DNA of 5,564 nucleotides from an uncultured Peptococcaceae bacterium (GTDB lineage Bacteria; Bacillota; Dehalobacteriia; UBA7702). The stretch's first letter is position 1, and every line of letters begins with the position of its first letter. The notes under the pieces were generated by a model, which saw only the letters and a list, made by a program, of their open reading frames with translations, was not told where the DNA came from and did no database searches. The DNA lies in the NCBI GenBank assembly GCA_937919295.1, contig CALFRX010000295.1:1-5564 (forward strand), read 5' to 3'. Made by a program: the position numbers and the translations under genes. Shown piece after piece: positions 1 through 4,810 of the stretch.

Positions 1-336
1 GCCCAGAAGCAGGCCGATCAGATAGCCTAAAAAGCCCATGCCGATGATATGGATCACCGCCGAAAGGGTTCCGGAGACACCGACTTTGGCCATTTTATGC
101 AAGTTGAATTCCAGTCCCAAACTGAACATCAAAAAGATCACGCCGATTTCGGCGAGGACATTGATGTCTTTCATATCGCTCATGTTGGGGAAGACGCTCA
201 CCACGGGACTGAGGAGAAAACCTGCTAAAATATAGCCGATGATTACCGGCTGTTTTAGCTTTTTGCAGATCAATGTTGTGATTCCGGCGAATATCAGAAT
301 CAGGGCCAAGTCAATGATCAGGATCGGTAGATGGAT
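1..336 (-). CDS. CPA2/KefB-type cation:proton antiporter, N-terminal part (partial, runs off the left edge)
   Basis: The minus-strand frame is open from 336 to 1 and encodes about 112 hydrophobic residues. It reads LPILIIDLALILIFAG, then KKLKQPVIIGYILAGFLLSP, then VLAEIGVIFLMFSLGLEF. This is the characteristic N-terminus of the monovalent cation:proton antiporter-2 family (KefB, GerN and NapA relatives), covering about the first three or four membrane helices. Family members exchange Na+ or K+ for H+ across the cytoplasmic membrane; ion specificity cannot be read here. The domain's C-terminal half, and any TrkA-type regulatory domain, lie outside the window. There is no ATG, GTG or TTG between the upstream in-frame TAA (near 370) and the conserved start of the domain. 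I placed the start at ATC (336-334), six bases after a G-rich AAGGGGGG. Family identity is secure; the start is not. Confidence 0.85.
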   Translation of the reverse strand, partial: MHLPILIIDLALILIFAGITTLICKKLKQPVIIGYILAGFLLSPVVSVFPNMSDMKDINVLAEIGVIFLMFSLGLEFNLHKMAKVGVSGTLSAVIHIIGMGFLGYLIGLLLG

Positions 337-371
337 AGAAAGCCCCCCTTTTTTTGCGGTTCGTTGGTTTT

Positions 372-393
372 ATAAAAGAAAGCCCGCGGGACT
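372..393 (-). terminator. Weak intrinsic terminator after the J-protein operon
   Basis: On the minus strand AGTCC-CGC-GGGCT forms a 5-bp stem (one T-G wobble) with a 3-base loop, followed at once by TTCTTTTAT. It sits 26 bases after the J-domain gene stop and before the antiporter, where an operon end is expected. The stem is short, so termination may be partial. Confidence 0.35.
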
Positions 394-418
394 CATTCGT
401 CTGCAGACTTTTCTATCA

Positions 419-1147
419 TCAGTAATTTCTCCCGCAGCAATAGTTGCCGCCGCCGCAGCAGCAGAGATTGCACGCCAGCGTCAGCAGGCAGGAATCGAGA
501 CAAACATTATTGCAACCCATCCTTGCTGTGCGGTAGGGTTGGCTTTGCGTTTGATACCAGGTATTGCCGTTTTGACATTGCTGATAGAGATTCTGATAGA
601 TGAAATTATGCGGTTCCATGCGGTAGGCCTGTTCCGCGTGATCTTTTGCCGTGACGTTATTGCCGAGGCCGCGGTTGGCCAGGGCACTGTAATAGTACCA
701 AGCCGCCGTTTTCTTTTCCACCCCTTTTAGAGCGGTCAAGGCCTCTTGGTAATAGCCGTTTCTGATATAGTTGGCTGCCGCTTTCAGTTCCGGGGGTAAT
801 TCCTGTTGGGCGTTGTTAAAGCCGCCAAAGCCGCCAAAGCCGCCAAAGCCGCCAAAACCGCCGAAGTTACCGAAACCGCCGTAGCTGCCGTTGCCACTGT
901 TGCCGTAGCCTCCTTGGTAACTGCCGAAGCCGCCGCCGCTGTTGCCAAAGGCGGCGGAGTCTTTTTTCATAATGGCTTCGTAGGCCTGCTGCACCTCTTT
1001 GAATTTCTCCTCGGCTTGGGCTTTGTTAGGGTTATCGACATTGGCGTCGGGATGGTATTTCATGCACAGTTTACGGTATGCTTTTTTGATTTCTTCATCG
1101 CTGGCGTCGGGCGATACGCCCAGTACTTTATAGGGGTCAGTCATCAT
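419..1147 (-). CDS. J-domain (DnaJ-like) protein with Gly/Phe linker, TPR-like region and Cys-rich tail
   Basis: The 242-residue protein begins with a J domain (about residues 4-62): DPYKVLGVSPDASDEEIKKAYRKL, with the HPD tripeptide at 32-34 that stimulates the ATPase of a DnaK/Hsp70 partner. Residues about 68-112 are a low-complexity Gly/Phe/Tyr/Asn linker containing a run of GGF repeats. Residues about 117-186 look like one or two TPR units (ELKAAANYIRNGYYQEALTAL, then WYYYSALANRGLG). The last 30 or so residues contain nine cysteines, including a CCC and a CC. The CxxCxGxG zinc repeats and C-terminal client domains of true DnaJ are absent, so this is a specialised J protein rather than housekeeping DnaJ. 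It overlaps the DUF5685 stop by 11 bases (8 if the second ATG is used) and has no clear ribosome binding site, which suggests translational coupling. Client and cellular role are unknown. Confidence 0.9.
   Translation of the reverse strand: MMTDPYKVLGVSPDASDEEIKKAYRKLCMKYHPDANVDNPNKAQAEEKFKEVQQAYEAIMKKDSAAFGNSGGGFGSYQGGYGNSGNGSYGGFGNFGGFGGFGGFGGFGGFNNAQQELPPELKAAANYIRNGYYQEALTALKGVEKKTAAWYYYSALANRGLGNNVTAKDHAEQAYRMEPHNFIYQNLYQQCQNGNTWYQTQSQPYRTARMGCNNVCLDSCLLTLACNLCCCGGGNYCCGRNY
818..862. repeat. 9-bp tandem repeat (AAAGCCGCC) encoding GGF in the J protein
   Basis: Four perfect copies of AAAGCCGCC lie at 818-853, followed by a copy with one change (AAAACCGCC) and further degenerate copies to about 880. 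On the coding strand they encode Gly-Gly-Phe. An in-frame unit like this can change copy number by slippage without disrupting the gene. Confidence 0.9.
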
Positions 1148-1973
1148 CTGTTTTTTGGTCTTTCTCTCTTTTGGCGAAATATTTCAGCCATACGCCACCG
1201 TAGAGGATATTTCTTAAAATTTCACTGTAAGTGACGATGGGCAGAATTTCAAAGGCCCTTGCCGCCTCACTCATCATCATTTCCAGGATCCGGTAGACTC
1301 TTTCCTCAAAGTCTTCATGGTCTTTCAGGGGGATCAGCGGGTTATAGCAGCCTTTTTTGAGATCATGGGAAAGGTCGTCGTAGGCGTCCAGTAAATAGAT
1401 GAATTTGCCGAGAAAAAAGCCGAAACGGTTTAGTTCCTCTTGCCAAACATCGTCTTTATAGCAGCATACGGTGGCAAGAACCTTCCCGAAACAGCCGGAA
1501 ACGAGATCAAGATTGGTTTCTCCCCGCTCCTCTGCGGCAGCGAGTTCCTGAAGAGAGGCGGTAATGACCGCAGCCTTTTCGGGATAAAGAGCCCGTACTT
1601 TCCGGGCCTTTCTGTTTAAAATCAGGTGAGAGAGGGGAGCGGATAATTTCTTTTCGTCGGCCACATCGTCTTTGAGCTTTTCATCGGCGAGAAGGACGTT
1701 CATGTCTGCGCAATAAGCGGAAAAGACATTGACGGCTGTTGTGTGATTGCCCAAAGGATGGGCAAGGCAGCGCGTTTTGCCCCAGCTAATTTCCGGCTCG
1801 TAAAGGCCGGTCAGCAACAGGACGACCATGGTGAGATCGTAGTTTAAAGTGGCCTGCCCCGAAATGCCGTGGCGTTTTTTCAGCGTTTTGCAGAGGCCGC
1901 AATAAAAAGCATTGTACGCTTCAAAATCTTTGATTTTCAGTTCTGATTTATGGATGACGATGTAACCGAACAT
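1137..1973 (-). CDS. DUF5685 family protein
   Basis: The 278-residue protein opens MFGYIVIHKSELKIKDFEAY and continues YCGLCKTLKKRHG and YDLTMVVLLLTGLYEPE, which I recognise as the N-terminal signature of DUF5685; its function is unknown. Visible features are C25-x2-C28, an RCLAHPL segment (C69 and H72) that could complete a metal site, and two Asp-rich stretches about 100 residues apart: LLADEKLKDDVADE (D97 to D106) and LLDAYDDLSHDLKKG (D196 to D204). The rest is predicted mostly helical, with no signal peptide. The two Asp-rich motifs recall class I isoprenoid synthases, but that is inference. The gene lies four bases after the zinc-ribbon gene and overlaps the J-domain gene, so all three are co-transcribed. 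The ribosome binding site is poor (AAGAGC), consistent with coupling to the preceding gene. Confidence 0.85.
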   Translation of the reverse strand: MFGYIVIHKSELKIKDFEAYNAFYCGLCKTLKKRHGISGQATLNYDLTMVVLLLTGLYEPEISWGKTRCLAHPLGNHTTAVNVFSAYCADMNVLLADEKLKDDVADEKKLSAPLSHLILNRKARKVRALYPEKAAVITASLQELAAAEERGETNLDLVSGCFGKVLATVCCYKDDVWQEELNRFGFFLGKFIYLLDAYDDLSHDLKKGCYNPLIPLKDHEDFEERVYRILEMMMSEAARAFEILPIVTYSEILRNILYGGVWLKYFAKREKDQKTDDD

Positions 1974-1977
1974 AGCG

Positions 1978-2373
1978 TTAGCTCTTTTTTACGAATTGTT
2001 CACCGCATTTGGGACAGCGAATGTTGATTTTCCCCTTACCCTTGGGTACTCTGACCTGTTGCTTGCATTTAGGACAGAGAAAAAAGCGATACGTTTTGCG
2101 TTGATCAAAGCGGTATTTCTTTTTACGGCAAACGGCGCGGATTTTCGCCGTGGACGCCAAGTATTTCTGATTTTCGGCATAGCGTTTACCGATATTCCGG
2201 GAAAACATACGAAAATAAGCGTAAACCAGGATCAGCAAAAACAGGATTTCCAGGCCGCGAATTTGCCATATCCAAAGCGGAATCAGCAAGACGGCCCCGA
2301 TGATGAAAAGGAATTTATTCAGCGCGTCTATACCGTAGCGACCGGCAAAGAAGCGGCGCAATTTCTCTCTCAT
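1978..2373 (-). CDS. Small membrane protein with C-terminal zinc ribbon
   Basis: The 131-residue protein has a basic N-terminus, two closely spaced hydrophobic segments (about residues 20-38 and 41-57) that should form a membrane hairpin, a basic linker, and a C-terminal zinc ribbon CPKC (100-103) ... CPKC (120-123). The order suggests a membrane-anchored protein with both ends, including the metal-binding ribbon, in the cytoplasm; that topology follows from the charge distribution and is not proven. I chose ATG at 2373 because GAGGG lies seven bases upstream; a TTG six bases earlier would leave almost no room for ribosome binding. It is the first gene of the operon with DUF5685 and the J protein. 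Function is unknown. The ribbon resembles those used for protein or nucleic-acid contacts in many small Firmicute proteins. Confidence 0.8.
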   Translation of the reverse strand: MREKLRRFFAGRYGIDALNKFLFIIGAVLLIPLWIWQIRGLEILFLLILVYAYFRMFSRNIGKRYAENQKYLASTAKIRAVCRKKKYRFDQRKTYRFFLCPKCKQQVRVPKGKGKINIRCPKCGEQFVKKS

Positions 2374-2393
2374 GTACAATCCCTCTTTATTTT

Positions 2394-2422
2394 ATAATAT
2401 ATTTTATAAAATGTCTATACAA
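2394..2422 (-). promoter_or_regulatory. Candidate promoter of the zinc-ribbon/DUF5685/J-protein operon
   Basis: On the minus strand a -35-like TTGTAT (2422-2417) is separated by 17 bases from a -10-like TATTAT (2399-2394), about 20 bases before the zinc-ribbon start. The region is very A+T rich and contains a perfect 12-bp palindrome, ATTTTATAAAAT (2401-2412), within the spacer, which may be an operator or just A/T composition. Confidence 0.45.
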
Positions 2423-2434
2423 AGCCTTGTAGCA

Positions 2435-2878
2435 TTATACGTTGATGGTAATGGTTTTCAGTTGACGGAACAATTTTTTCTGCAATTTTGTCAGCTGGCT
2501 TAATTCCTCTTCCGACAGGAACACTTCCTCTTTTACTTCTTCCCTTGCAGCGCTCGCCGCTACCTGGGCGAGGAGAGCTTTCCCTCTTTCGGTCAGGGAA
2601 ATGATATTGTTCCTTTTGTCATCGTCGGCAACTTCTTTGACGATGAGCTTTCTTTCTTCCAATTTGCCGATGGAAACGGCCATTGCCGCCGAAGAGGCGT
2701 TGAAGGTAACGGTAAGCTCTTTCTGTCCGCAGCTGCCGTTTTCTTCAAGGTAGCGCAAGATCATAATCAGCGCCAAAGAAACATCGGCGCCGGGAACTTT
2801 CTTCTGGGTAAATTGGCGAAACGATTTTTCGAAAGAAAGTAATTTAAAATAACTGTCTTGATATTTTTCCATATTCAT
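2435..2878 (-). CDS. MarR-family transcriptional regulator (second of two)
   Basis: The 147-residue protein has the MarR layout: N-terminal dimer helix (EKYQDSYFKLLSFEKSFRQF), a winged helix-turn-helix at about residues 48-98 (CGQKELTVTFNASSAAMAVSIGKLEERKLIVKE, then the wing DDDKRNNIISLTERG), and a C-terminal dimer helix. The DDDKRN wing and the LTERG after it are classical MarR hallmarks. I chose ATG at 2878, with AGAGGG five bases upstream. An in-frame ATG at 2932 also has an AAGAAGG upstream, but the extra 18 residues do not look like MarR. The gene lies 122 bases after the first MarR gene with no convincing promoter between, so both are probably one transcript. No typical target gene, such as an exporter, follows; the ligand is unknown. 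Confidence 0.88.
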   Translation of the reverse strand: MNMEKYQDSYFKLLSFEKSFRQFTQKKVPGADVSLALIMILRYLEENGSCGQKELTVTFNASSAAMAVSIGKLEERKLIVKEVADDDKRNNIISLTERGKALLAQVAASAAREEVKEEVFLSEEELSQLTKLQKKLFRQLKTITINV

Positions 2879-3000
2879 AATAACCCTCTTTTGTTGATTC
2901 CGATGCGAAGGCGGCGAAGCTGTCTTTTTCATCTGTATTGCCTTCTTATTACAGTTTTAGGGGATGCGCCGGGGCGAGCCGAAGATGTTGTTTTGCCCCT

Positions 3001-3468
3001 TTATTTGGCGGCGGGAGCTTTTCTGTTTTCTTCCAGATTCTCCCGGATTTTTTTGGTGACCCGGAAAAAACAGGCCATATCCTCTTCGGAAATATTTGCG
3101 GTCAGCATCTTCTCAAAGCGAAGCATCTCTTGTTCGGAGCTGTTGACCAGTTCTTCCGCTTTCGGCGTCAGCCGAACTTTTTTTAGTCTGGCGTCGTAGG
3201 CTACGGCGTCTCTTTTGACAAGATCTTTTTTCTCCATGGTTTGCAGCAGAATGGTGACAGTGGGACGGCGAATGGAAAATTCCTTTTCGATGTCTTTTTG
3301 AAAAACGTCCTCCGCCCGCTTCCGGTGCAAAAAGCCGATGATTCTCGATTGCATGTCGGTGAGGTCGGTTTGGCGGTGAAATTTGCAAAGGCAGGAACTC
3401 TCGGATTCGCGTTTCAGCAAATTGGTCAAGCCGTATAATTCGAGGCTGACAGTTTTTTCCATGACCAT
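3001..3468 (-). CDS. MarR-family transcriptional regulator (first of two, probably autoregulated)
   Basis: The 155-residue protein contains the MarR winged helix: QSRIIGFLHRK, then the recognition region QKDIEKEFSIRRPTVTILLQTMEKKDLV (about residues 57-84), a wing centred on YDARLKKVRLT (91-101) and a C-terminal dimer helix. The cysteines near C26 and C28 could make it redox-responsive, but this is speculation. Several in-frame ATGs compete for the start; I chose 3468 because GGAG (3478-3475) lies six bases upstream. A TTG at 3492 would extend the frame but has no ribosome binding site. Its upstream region carries two matching palindromes, one over the -10 box, so autorepression is likely. Similarity to the neighbouring MarR is low outside the fold, so this is not a recent duplication. 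Confidence 0.9.
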   Translation of the reverse strand: MVMEKTVSLELYGLTNLLKRESESSCLCKFHRQTDLTDMQSRIIGFLHRKRAEDVFQKDIEKEFSIRRPTVTILLQTMEKKDLVKRDAVAYDARLKKVRLTPKAEELVNSSEQEMLRFEKMLTANISEEDMACFFRVTKKIRENLEENRKAPAAK

Positions 3469-3500
3469 AATCATCTCCATTGGTTTTCCCAAACGGGATA

Positions 3501-3514
3501 GTTAGCTTGCTAAC
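3501..3514. promoter_or_regulatory. MarR-type operator 1
   Basis: Perfect inverted repeat GTTAGC-TT-GCTAAC lies in the 5' leader of the first MarR gene, just downstream of the expected transcription start. Its core TTAG-N4-CTAA equals that of operator 2, and the centres are 21 bp apart, two helical turns, so two dimers would bind the same face. Confidence 0.7.
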
Positions 3515-3522
3515 CAGTTTAA

Positions 3523-3534
3523 TTAGTATACTAA
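3523..3534. promoter_or_regulatory. MarR-type operator 2, over the -10 box
   Basis: Perfect 12-bp palindrome TTAGTATACTAA has the same TTAG-N4-CTAA core as operator 1 and overlaps the -10 element of the MarR promoter. Binding by one of the two encoded MarR proteins is inference from position and symmetry. Confidence 0.7.
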
Positions 3535-3556
3535 CATCTTACGGTGTATAAGTCAA
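3525..3556 (-). promoter_or_regulatory. Promoter of the MarR pair
   Basis: On the minus strand TTGACT (3556-3551) is followed after 17 bases by TAGTAT (3533-3528); an overlapping TATACT (3530-3525) has a 20-base spacing. The -10 region is inside a perfect palindrome (3523-3534), so a bound dimer would block RNA polymerase. Confidence 0.65.
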
Positions 3557-3605
3557 CAGATTCTCATGAATTTTTTATGGTTTTTCCGCTGACAGATCTT
3601 GTCGC

Positions 3606-3755
3606 TCAAGGCCCCGTTCTTGTTTTAATGCGCGCCGCTAAAATGATCTTGCCGCCCAGGCCTAATGTGGCGATGAGAGCCTCTTCTTTGCCGGGACGGT
3701 AGACCTTGTCTGCGCCGACATCGGCGGCAAAGAAATCGCCGCAGACCCGGGGCAT
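3606..3755 (-). CDS. Possible 49-residue ORF or gene remnant, unidentified
   Basis: This minus-strand frame starts MPRVCGDFFAADVGADKVYR and ends ILAARIKTRTGP. Its codon choice (many GCC, GGC, GTC, CTG and GAA) resembles the real genes nearby, and the other frames of the stretch are broken, so it may be a small gene or the decayed end of a larger one. Against a live gene: the only G-rich stretch upstream (GGGG) is 13 bases from the ATG, there is no clear promoter, and the start lies one base from the -35 box of the opposing promoter. The reading frame stays open upstream to about 3830, but through the leader RNA of DUF3842, which argues against a longer native protein. I do not recognise the product. 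Confidence 0.3.
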   Translation of the reverse strand: MPRVCGDFFAADVGADKVYRPGKEEALIATLGLGGKIILAARIKTRTGP

Positions 3756-3756
3756 C

Positions 3757-3785
3757 TTGACAAGAAAGCCCCTTTTTCTTATACT
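3757..3785 (+). promoter_or_regulatory. Sigma-A promoter of DUF3842-cooT
   Basis: Perfect TTGACA (3757-3762) is followed by 17 bases and TATACT (3780-3785). The -10 box and following ACAGT are identical to the promoter at 4776-4804, also with 17-base spacing. Transcription should start near 3791-3793, giving a leader of about 90 bases. Confidence 0.85.
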
Positions 3786-3790
3786 ACAGT

Positions 3791-3868
3791 TATAAAAGGA
3801 TTTAGCAATGACGGACAGGTAGTCCTCAAAGTGTTAAGGAAGCACGCGAATTTTTGCGTGCTTTTTTG
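3791..3868 (+). ncRNA. Leader RNA with candidate terminator/antiterminator switch (copy 1)
   Basis: The untranslated leader of DUF3842-cooT. A stem GGAC (3813-3816) / GTCC (3822-3825), extended by TGA/TCA, precedes a block starting TCAAAGTGTTAAGGAAGC (3826-3849) that is 22/24 identical to the leader at 4885-4908. GTGTT (3831-3835) can pair with AGCAC (3841-3845) around the loop AAGGA, including one G-U pair. AGCAC is also the 5' arm of the terminator, so the two structures exclude each other. This is the standard arrangement of a transcription attenuator or riboswitch expression platform. The sensed signal is not visible, and I recognise none of the known riboswitch cores. The leader could equally be bound by a protein. 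Confidence 0.6.
3840..3868 (+). terminator. Intrinsic terminator in the DUF3842-cooT leader (attenuator)
   Basis: AGCACGC (3841-3847) pairs perfectly with GCGTGCT (3856-3862) around an 8-base loop, extended by A3840-T3863, and is followed by a run of six T. It lies between promoter and first gene, so it must be conditional or leaky for the operon to be expressed. Confidence 0.88.
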
Positions 3869-3885
3869 TTTGAAGGAGTGTAATG

Positions 3886-4305
3886 ATGAAAATTGCGGTC
3901 ATTGACGGCCAGGGCGGCGGCATCGGCAAGCATATCACGGAAACCCTGCGGAAACGTTTGCCGGAAAACACGGAAATTGTTGGTCTCGGCACCAACACCA
4001 TCGCCATGAGCAACATCATGAAAGCCGGCGCCAATGAGGCTGCCGCCGGTGAAAATGCCATCGTATTCATGGCAAAGCAGGTCGATTTGATCGTGGGTTC
4101 CGTGTCGATCCTGGTGGCCGGTAGCATGTGCGGGGAAGTCTCGGCGGCGATGGTCGCCGCCATCGGGGAATCCCCGGCTCGGAAGATTCTGCTGCCGGTT
4201 AACCGCTGCAACATCGAGATCATCGGCGCCGGCCGGGAGCCGGTACCACATCAGATTGAAAAACTCGTGGAGAGAATCAGCCGATGGCAGGACGGCGATT
4301 TCTGA
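3886..4305 (+). CDS. DUF3842 family protein
   Basis: The 139-residue protein starts MKIAVIDGQGGGIGKHITE and contains IVGLGTNTIA, KAGANEAA, GENAIV, GSVSILVAGSMCGEVS and ILLPVNRCNIEIIG, the conserved blocks of DUF3842. The opening beta strand followed by a GQGGGIG glycine loop looks like a Rossmann-type nucleotide or phosphate site; no catalytic function is established. Length fits the family. I chose ATG 3886 over the adjacent ATG 3883 because AGGAG (3874-3878) is then seven bases away. It is the first gene after the attenuated leader and lies 132 bases upstream of cooT on the same strand with no clear promoter between, so the two are probably co-transcribed. C165-type active residues cannot be assigned; the single NRC motif near the end is the most notable cysteine. 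Confidence 0.88.
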   Translation: MKIAVIDGQGGGIGKHITETLRKRLPENTEIVGLGTNTIAMSNIMKAGANEAAAGENAIVFMAKQVDLIVGSVSILVAGSMCGEVSAAMVAAIGESPARKILLPVNRCNIEIIGAGREPVPHQIEKLVERISRWQDGDF

Positions 4306-4424
4306 ACCCTTGGTCTCACCGTCCCTTTTTGGGCGCCGTATCATATACCATTTTCATCAAGACCCTTTTGTCAGCGGCGTAAGGGCGTAAAAACGGTTGG
4401 TAAAATATACAAAACAAAAAGGAA

Positions 4425-4429
4425 AGGAG
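4425..4429 (+). promoter_or_regulatory. Ribosome binding site that sets the cooT start
   Basis: AGGAG sits eight bases before ATG 4438. It overlaps the alternative in-frame GTG at 4429, ruling that start out. This matters because only the ATG start puts the metal-binding cysteine at position 2. Confidence 0.85.
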
Positions 4430-4437
4430 TGATTTTC

Positions 4438-4632
4438 ATGTGTGAAGCCGATGCTTACATCAGAAAAAAAGGTGAAACCGATTACGTTTTGCTCCTCAGC
4501 AGCGTCGATAAGGTGATTCCCGGAGAAACCGGGATTTTGCTGGAAAGTGTCTTCGGGGAACAAAAAATGCTCACGGCAAAAATCAACGAAATGAGTCTGG
4601 TGGATCATAAGATCTTACTGGAACATTTTTAA
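4438..4632 (+). CDS. cooT: CooT-family nickel-binding protein
   Basis: The 64-residue protein MCEADAYIRKKGETDYVLLL ... VIPGETGILLESVFGEQKML ... INEMSLVDHKILLEHF matches the CooT family (small, all-beta, about 60-70 residues). In Rhodospirillum rubrum, CooT is encoded with CO dehydrogenase maturation genes, forms a dimer and binds one Ni(II) per dimer through Cys2. Cys2 is present here, as are the family blocks (D, then G-E-L/FGEQ, then L-V-D/E-H-KI-L-L). The start is fixed by AGGAG at 4425-4429. No CO dehydrogenase gene is visible in the window, so the nickel recipient here is unknown. It is probably co-transcribed with DUF3842, and the shared leader cassette links it to the downstream transporter gene. 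The symbol reflects family membership, not a demonstrated role. Confidence 0.85.
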   Translation: MCEADAYIRKKGETDYVLLLSSVDKVIPGETGILLESVFGEQKMLTAKINEMSLVDHKILLEHF

Positions 4633-4685
4633 AACGTGAAAAAGAAACGGCTGAAATGATGATGTGATGTGCCTTTTATTACAAA

Positions 4686-4727
4686 CACAAGAAGCGCCCT
4701 CAGAGTTTGCTGAGAGCGCTTCTTGTG
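4686..4727. repeat. Long imperfect hairpin between cooT and the transporter gene
   Basis: CACAAGAAGCGC (4686-4697) and GCGCTTCTTGTG (4716-4727) are perfect 12-base complements. After one C/A mismatch, CTCAG (4699-4703) pairs with CTGAG (4710-4714) around a 6-base loop. On the plus strand no T run follows, so it is not a standard terminator for cooT; on the minus strand it is followed by the moderately T-rich TTTGTAATAAAA. It could be a 3'-end protecting hairpin, a Rho-linked stop or a dispersed repeat unit. Confidence 0.8.
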
Positions 4728-4775
4728 CAAGAGGGGCAGGGCTTGATTTGAGCAAATTTTTCGCCAGCGGGAACC

Positions 4776-4804
4776 TTGACAAAAGGGTCAACCTCCGCTA
4801 TACT
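4776..4804 (+). promoter_or_regulatory. Sigma-A promoter of the solute-binding protein unit
   Basis: TTGACA (4776-4781), 17 bases, TATACT (4799-4804), followed by ACAGT, as in the promoter at 3757-3785. Here the -35 lies within an inverted repeat TTGAC-N6-GTCAA (4776-4791) that the first copy lacks, a possible extra operator. Confidence 0.85.
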
Positions 4805-4810
4805 ACAGTC

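Noticed and set aside
239..1234. Plus-strand open frames opposite the J-protein gene (239-730 and 806-1234)
   Set aside because: They are antisense shadows: the Ala-Lys repeats come from the reversed GGF repeat, and the minus strand encodes clear J-domain and DUF5685 motifs.
2411..2434. TACAA/TTGTA stem after the second MarR gene as a terminator
   Set aside because: Only five A/T-rich pairs and no T tract; it overlaps the candidate -35 box of the next operon.
2959..3000. AGGGG...CCCCT inverted repeat between the two MarR genes as a terminator
   Set aside because: The loop is long and no T run follows on the minus strand, so it does not support separate transcripts.
3826..4344. Minus-strand frames opposite DUF3842
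   Set aside because: They run through the leader terminator and the DUF3842 coding strand; no recognisable domain and no ribosome binding site.
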